A DNA stretch of 64,000 bases, taken from the NCBI GenBank assembly GCA_902781215.1, contig CACZIO010000004.1, positions 62,001-126,000 on the forward strand, in the 5' to 3' direction. A model generated the notes under the pieces. It saw nothing but the letters and a program-made list of their open reading frames with translations. It was not told the origin of the DNA and searched no databases. Below, one piece after another: positions 61,801 to 64,000 of the stretch. Both the position numbers and the translations under genes were made by a program. This DNA comes from an uncultured Lachnospiraceae bacterium. GTDB lineage: Bacteria > Bacillota > Clostridia > Lachnospirales > Lachnospiraceae. Each line of letters begins with the position of its first letter. Position 1 is the first letter of the stretch.

Positions 61801-62298
61801 CGTTGTGTCTTTTGTCTTGGATGTATCGGTCGACTCTTCTGTCTTCTGATCTTTTTCTGTCGTCTCAGACTTGGAGTCATCCTTGTTTTCTGCCGGCTTC
61901 TCTTCCTCAGACTTACTTGTATCGTCCGATTTTTTGGACTCTTCCTCCGCCTTTTTGGCTTCTTCTTCCTTTTTCTTCTCTTCTTCCGCCTTCTTGGCCT
62001 CTTCCTCTGCCTTCTTGGCCTCTTCTTCTGCCTTTTTGGCTTCTTCTTCCTTTTTCTTCTCTTCTTCCGCCTTCTTGGCCTCTTCCTCTTTCTTCTTCTT
62101 CTCTTCTTCCTCTTTCTTCTTCTTCTCTTCTTCCGCCTTCTTATCCGCGTCTTCTCCGGATGACTCTTCTGAAGCTGCAGCGCTTACAGCAAATGAAGCA
62201 GGCCAGCCTGCGGGTACAGCCTGAATCGTCAGAACAGCGGCACAGAGAATCGCAAGAAAACGTGTAAATCTCCCTGACTTCTTTCCGTTCATTTTCAT
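52879..62298 (-). CDS. Giant Ig-like repeat surface protein
   Basis: 3139 residues. Signal peptide: KSGRFTRFLAILCAAVLTI to about Ala42. Residues ~52-125 are almost pure Glu/Lys/Ala, then a Ser/Thr/Lys stalk to ~230. More than ten bacterial Ig-like units follow, each with a VxDxAGN motif and a linker such as FDTTAP, LDTTPP, LDKTSP or IDKTAP before a TV-rich strand. The end is a TM helix (IGALGAILLLLLILIL) and RKRKKDREN. No LPxTG motif is seen, so it is held by the TM. AGAGGTTAAG precedes the ATG. An adhesin or long surface fibre is likely. It lies in the same orientation directly upstream of the core secretion genes. Confidence 0.88.
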   Translation of the reverse strand: MKMNGKKSGRFTRFLAILCAAVLTIQAVPAGWPASFAVSAAASEESSGEDADKKAEEEKKKKEEEEKKKKEEEAKKAEEEKKKEEEAKKAEEEAKKAEEEAKKAEEEKKKEEEAKKAEEESKKSDDTSKSEEEKPAENKDDSKSETTEKDQKTEESTDTSKTKDTTKSSDNSNSASSDQKQTDDTAKDANGNNTVTEPAKSPAKAPLKAPADNSDENALKDSDIEIKKGDDTVSDDVEVGKDGDSPVSFTVDIKKAGVNAANYSFKWSVSKTDGSDADEKAVDLKDENEKTVKVSPVKGKKAGKLKLTVEVTPTGDTAGDKIEKSITLDVYTKYGVKDVELKKKALGKDNEEKISDGKAEVTDTLIAELTFEDGTWDGDDKDDYSYEWYLKPEGGDKTMVGEGTGTKAEFDTGSKGTGTYSIKFTRDADKNRLKYESDEETVEVETKKITAVIKLSGRNFNNTTAVANDATVNISWQDKDGKDVDPSKNGESAGIKIGSEGKELNADALVYKSAGSVDEDKEVEVTWKDNNSGNVIAFTGIDEELYSATDIKFEKATIKKVDMTASETASPVEGSGVANGDVTYVAKGSDDKASIKLKSLDGYTIADKLEEENKVDNFTAEEVTCSVEDGGAVFYAKNAAGDIAKVTLDSVQIDGDGPAITPGNKTVLSNSETSDNTFTIKDEKSGLDTDSVYMLISETAKDDITFDAGSWKKVESVSSEDGSCSITIPVPSFGHVYIYAKDKLGNDTIQTDYDAIYDGEKPTAEVTLEDADKPSKTKKINLTGKDSKKDDHPASGVEKFKLTLLDKDNNPVKFSVNSDNLTSEEKENEVYLTGDGDRPEKIDDIKDSSELTAAVELSGEKLSGAYKLQVTAIDYCGNESSTVEQELVFDTTAPVYTIKLFDQTGSDVGGKYYYNASFAEGENSGLTVTFEDDYLNLGGTYKVVLKSGSESKEKSVAPDSGTSATVNFTKDEIKELPEGEVSVIVTAVDAAGNAADADSNKESTVEPETIKVDPSDEGENALKAASFVLDTTPPVLVESLTTTDLLPGMDLTDSSPKYNEINGKAARYSYPGTFTTEIKITDKNIDASRINKTGYFTQNVPEEIAFGETSEDENNKGTVKVTYQGLNKGYVGSLCVEATDFAGNPLTIDDVVKAAVSDSHPSQDQWSLLDTTTGKAITTCERELNSQKPLATITYPVTDNVVVKEQNEKTSKSAYYNKEYVTNKGDLIATVNITRISTSDVDAEKPVTVVVEKDGQEIFSIPISKTNSNGSEGNNSYKTEVSNDTDNNIVNNIKITISQGENGNNDGSYTISVIGKNYAGIPVYVKEKEDPSGNTSQEIEGGSYNPYAMVLDTVGPMVTFNLKTPPEPNGPSKPDLNNNRFYWNTTHEFTAEVIEKNVKDDFKISYEYISASDYTTINDIAKKTFSSTELVPNKVKNDTYEYTYNNTDDGVIRYCFGGTDLAGNPVTFQNCDDYLDKTSSGQGSSGNEVIRSYEIVTDRTQPEITLEYSDSDDKTVPANDIYFNKERTATVTLNERTTDYSTVDELKNALNEVVKKDGKKVPVEQNYSDSNKPQYEYQLIFTKDGIYDLSILNCSAQNTQNQEINVENSAFTDLAGNKASLKVKGKVPFHFIIDQTAPDVSIIMSGSEDLDGNYYYNASNCGIQVVFQDNGNPLGGDNLKYKYSAKVTNPSGGAEIAEVSLEKDKTDDHAEWTTDKKKVTLTWTPQDVAILNEGPNDITVTAKDLAGNETSNVICKGCKPVEGKTLTGRFILDKTSPVVTKIETSPDNYPATDNQLYDDTNCVYYNQPVVVSLTIEDSYIGIENIKGNDALINCDGEDSKVAVEKSNVPKSGIKVAYMLPENHKYTDLRIKGTDKAGNPLKLKGDGNDYSHSACDELKQNGEWIQSEHGKVIDKIAPTATITYQSSDQANMYSGETKGKTSAYYNKPVTVQMAFNDNNELDGKKLYAGLEGKAKQQTGNTKKQFKADDIVIKSDGRSSYTAYGTDRALNATVVTEKVPVVDPATPESGKYKDNVKKAGAFKDNTLTSQTSYQAAYEIVLDQVAPTFKLAVASPASTNKSLNTQGNRYYFNKQYTATCTVTDTNLDPAKITMIRGSITDGNYNSETASVTSYPDTISSKTGTFADKVNAEGVYRYAVYGSDKAGNALVPADRTNLQTTTKDGKVVKAENEKKRGSLEKEADVSNHIVIDKTVPEGELEIKTGNTTIYKMNTKGNVTFAEPYRKETNASFKITVNDKVERTPVNIAYKVDSTSGSNKKNVSNSTYKYNNSAAARQNGKQVFKVTEYTFTDLAGNTRTYKPENHIYLDKDLPNIDKIAPTINIVARAKSGTNGYRNGQPLFRSDVPINIIVSDPDASNSSSGLADVKYEMYVGGRLVGGDTRLLNKANTKTHKSNYKDEKLTYRLNQTINVNGKSHNNNDLEVVVTAFDNAGNKREMKYNFGIDVTAPTVKVTYDNNSAQNGEYFKANRTATVAVTERNFEPSKFKISTQSAASISGWSHSGKGGNGDNDVWTAHVTYSRDGNYTLEVSGEDLLGNKASNIQYEGTAPRKFTIDKTAPSITVTYDNNDVRNEKYYKATRTATINVNDVNFGGQNDIRVSASGGGRAPSVSFSGNTAHLYFPEDGVYIFNGTVTDKAGNQSTIPVQTEFVIDTKPPVLVFDADKPFKLDREKLKLGSDHPTDYQFFTEDGFAPVVTVIDTNISTAEQDAIFEIIGQKAGNHFTGTPVVHSDDSTKFDMGISSLTFKVDEKIDDVYHVRAIAVDLAGNESDLVEFTFSINRFGSSYEADRNDNPDGKYPYSTYGYLRESYYHNSTRDLTIYEYNTNGLKKDSQKVEMMKDGNTADVKTLAAGTDYTFEEVPNRGDKLRTYRYVISSSVFEEEGDYDFIISSEDEAKHKNTTARVHKDKDKNGNAGMTVDSFPINFVIDKTAPVNQLAGVASGRKQAVNDRNLVVDVYPEDAQTAVSKVVIKRWIGDTLGMSVPKSDDAPAQTVTYEYYDEKDNQKPADTETEKYEDLTAFTNETTGKIAINYEITDNQNWQWVEVITTDLAGNDSEDIRAASSDDTQGIRYSENRRGFLVTTNTFSQIINNMAARIGALGAILLLLLILILRKRKKDRENNAAA
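61938..62144 (-). repeat. Low-complexity tandem repeat encoding a Glu/Lys/Ala region
   Basis: Repeated 15-45 base blocks such as GCCTTCTTGGCCTCTTCC (plus strand) encode EEEAKKAEEE and EEEKKKKEEE units of the surface protein. The repeats are near-identical at DNA level, so the copy number is probably unstable. Confidence 0.85.
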
Positions 62299-62419
62299 CT
62301 TAACCTCTCAGTGATTGCCTCAGGCTTGATTTCTTCATCCTTTGGCAAAGTGATCAACCGTACATGACATCCTCACGAGGATATCCGTATTTGTGTTACA
62401 TTCCATCTGTATATCAATA

Positions 62420-62965
62420 TCACACAGGAATTACTTCACTTGTATGCGTGATAATCGTTTTCTGCGTGACCCTGAATGACTGCTCCGCAAGATTCAGATC
62501 AGGCTGGTTGTAAAGGATCTCCGTAGCTTCTCCGCTTCCATTGGAAACACTGTCATTCCGCGCCCTTGCGGGACCATCTGAACCTCCACCTGGATCCGGC
62601 CCGTAGCCGGAGGATTCGGACCTGTTTTCTGATGTGTCGTCTTTCATCGACACCGTCAGCGAATCCTGTGTGTTCTGTTTTCCGGTATCCTTCTCCGTTT
62701 TCATCCCGTATGTGGATTTGACTGTTGTACCGCCTGTATTGCTCAGATCGGCCTCTGTATCATCCCGGAGTTTTCCTGTGCGCTGGTTCCTCGCATGCAT
62801 TTCCTCCACGGTCTTTCTCTGCGCCCGGCCCGTTTCAATCATGAAGATCTCACGGATATCCAGCAGGAAAAACAGGACGACAGCCAGGATGGCCGCTGCA
62901 ATGGCAATGCCGAAACAGATTGTTGATGCGGACTGATAAAATCCGATTTGATTCAATGAATCCAT
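62420..62965 (-). CDS. Small membrane protein with polar tail
   Basis: 181 residues. One N-terminal TM helix (ICFGIAIAAAILAVVLFFLL), a short amphipathic stretch (REIFMIETGRAQRKTVEEM), then ~110 disordered Gly/Ser/Asp/Thr-rich residues. The strand-forming end QKTIITHTSEVIPV closes it. Excellent ribosome site AAAGGAGGGAGC. It lies between the kinase-like gene at the right edge and the giant surface protein. The Thr/Ser-rich tail could be a kinase substrate; no family recognised. Confidence 0.7.
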   Translation of the reverse strand: MDSLNQIGFYQSASTICFGIAIAAAILAVVLFFLLDIREIFMIETGRAQRKTVEEMHARNQRTGKLRDDTEADLSNTGGTTVKSTYGMKTEKDTGKQNTQDSLTVSMKDDTSENRSESSGYGPDPGGGSDGPARARNDSVSNGSGEATEILYNQPDLNLAEQSFRVTQKTIITHTSEVIPV

Positions 62966-62979
62966 TGCTCCCTCCTTTC

Positions 62980-64000
62980 CTACTGCTGCGTGCTTTCACT
63001 ATTGCTGCTTTGTTCCGCACCAGAGGACGTATCCCCGGTACCGGATGTCTGGCTGCTGTTTCCTGCACTGCCGGAAGAGGTTGTTCCCGCGTGAACCGTG
63101 GATCGGAAATAATCATTAATAGCTGCTTCCGCCTCTTCCAGTTTTCCATTAATTCTGACAATCTGTTCTCTATAGAAATCGGAATCAACCTGCGCGTTTT
63201 CAATGAACAGCTTTGCCCTGCTCAAAGTTGTCCGCATATCGGACTCCGTTACGCCCTGTTCATGGTAAGTTACCAGATAGGGCCCGTTTAATTCACTCTG
63301 GACTTCATCGCAGACCCGGATCGGATATCCGATGGAACCGGTCACTTCTGTCAAAGTATCCAGTTCCTGCGTGAGTTCATCGAGCTTGTCCCAGTACACA
63401 CGGGCGTCCTGATTGTCCTTGATTTGTTTGGATTTCCTGCTCTCTCTGTTGTTGTTCTGCTTTTTCTGATAGGCCTCTGCCACCTCCAACATCAGCCGGG
63501 CCTCCCCCAGCGTCTGTCCCTCCAGGCCTCCGCTGTCCACAGCATACCCCAGGTACTCCCGGGCATTGCTTTTCCCTCCGGGACAGTTGAGATAGACCAT
63601 CGAGCCGAGCCGGAAGTTAAAATCCGCATAAGTGACAATATCCCGTTCCTTCAGGAGATCGATATTAAATTTGCGGTGCCCGGAATCTCCATCCGTGCTG
63701 TGCAGACAGCTGATGATATTGCTATAATCTTCTGACGATATCTCCGGCAGGTTTTCAATATCCTCGATGAGCTTCTGATAGGCTTCCGGGTTGCCGGGAT
63801 CAAGCGCCATGGCTGCCCGATAGACTGTAAGCTTATCTGAAAAGTCTGTTTCCGACGCAGATTCCGAGATATAGCGCTCGTACTGCTGGCCTTTTGTGCT
63901 GGCATAGGCTGCTCTGAACCCGATGCCTGCGCCTGCCGCAATGACAGATACCCCGACACATGCGAGGAAGCTGAACAGCCTGCGCTTACGCCTGGCTTTC
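62980..64000 (-). CDS. C-terminal part of a TM-helical protein, probably another kinase (5' end outside window)
   Basis: The frame is open to the window edge; the ATG at 63810 is internal. From the edge it reads KARRKRRLFSFLACVGVSVIAAGAGIGF, a basic stretch and a TM helix. TPR-like residues follow (KLTVYRAAMALDPGNPEAYQKLIEDI), then a long helical region and a Ser/Gly/Gln-rich end. Basic linker, one TM and TPR-like ectodomain is the same order as the second half of the kinase at 50578-52524. I infer an N-terminal kinase domain beyond base 64000. The stop is followed after 14 bases by the next gene. Confidence 0.65.
   Translation of the reverse strand, partial: KARRKRRLFSFLACVGVSVIAAGAGIGFRAAYASTKGQQYERYISESASETDFSDKLTVYRAAMALDPGNPEAYQKLIEDIENLPEISSEDYSNIISCLHSTDGDSGHRKFNIDLLKERDIVTYADFNFRLGSMVYLNCPGGKSNAREYLGYAVDSGGLEGQTLGEARLMLEVAEAYQKKQNNNRESRKSKQIKDNQDARVYWDKLDELTQELDTLTEVTGSIGYPIRVCDEVQSELNGPYLVTYHEQGVTESDMRTTLSRAKLFIENAQVDSDFYREQIVRINGKLEEAEAAINDYFRSTVHAGTTSSGSAGNSSQTSGTGDTSSGAEQSSNSESTQQ

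Noticed and set aside
61938..62144. Regular short repeats that could suggest a CRISPR array
   Set aside because: They are in frame inside the surface protein and encode Glu/Lys/Ala blocks; there are no unique spacers.

Overview
The window looks like a chromosomal segment of an anaerobic Firmicute of class Clostridia, probably Lachnospiraceae-like. The evidence is the gene order rimO-rpoZ-gmk-remA-yicC, an RqcH/NFACT protein, a SpoVB/MurJ-type flippase, a glycogen synthase of the clostridial kind, and strong AGGAGG-type ribosome sites. No rRNA, tRNA, CRISPR array or insertion sequence was seen. Nearly every gene is on the minus strand; rqcH is the one clear exception.

1-10 kb is an ordinary housekeeping region, visibly GC-rich: partial rimO, rpoZ, gmk, remA and yicC in one minus-strand cluster with a good promoter at 4312-4339; rqcH on the plus strand; a flippase; and glgA. 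A convergent terminator, a 52-bp tandem duplication and a REP-like hairpin lie between these genes.

10.3-64 kb is one very large accessory region built around a type VII (ESX/WXG100) secretion system. The core lies at 38-52 kb: EssC-type FtsK/SpoIIIE ATPase with an N-terminal FHA domain, YukD/EsaB-like ubiquitin fold, two membrane-anchored FHA proteins, a TPR/YfaP-like membrane protein, a 46-residue membrane protein, a kinase-TM-TPR protein, a LytTR regulator and a DUF4139 protein. No EsaA, EssA or canonical EssB was recognised.

Two effector cassettes share one layout: three small WXG100-like genes, then a large effector, then a lipoprotein. In cassette 1 (15-12.9 kb, read leftward) the effector is a lipase with its helical secretion-like domain at the C-terminus. 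In cassette 2 (29.0-22.6 kb) it is a 1598-residue RHS protein with a WXG-like N-terminus and a caspase-like C-terminal tip. A third small-helical-protein cluster (38.9-37.6 kb) sits beside YukD, and a separate pair of canonical WXG100 genes lies at 16.5-17.3 kb.

The most unusual feature is the density of phospho-signalling genes. Six Hanks-type Ser/Thr kinases lie in the window, and a probable seventh runs off the right edge. Four kinases (10.3, 17.6, 30.1 and 32.2 kb) open with a shared W-P-G/E-W motif before the glycine loop but carry different C-terminal modules: leucine-rich repeats; MucBP-like plus C-type lectin; a BamE-like ectodomain; and a microbial-type PARG/macrodomain whose signature reads QEQ instead of QEE. 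With the FHA proteins and FHA-EssC, this suggests a secretion system controlled by several sensor kinases (inference). Four zinc-ribbon membrane proteins, an M48 protease and a 3139-residue Ig-like surface protein complete the region.
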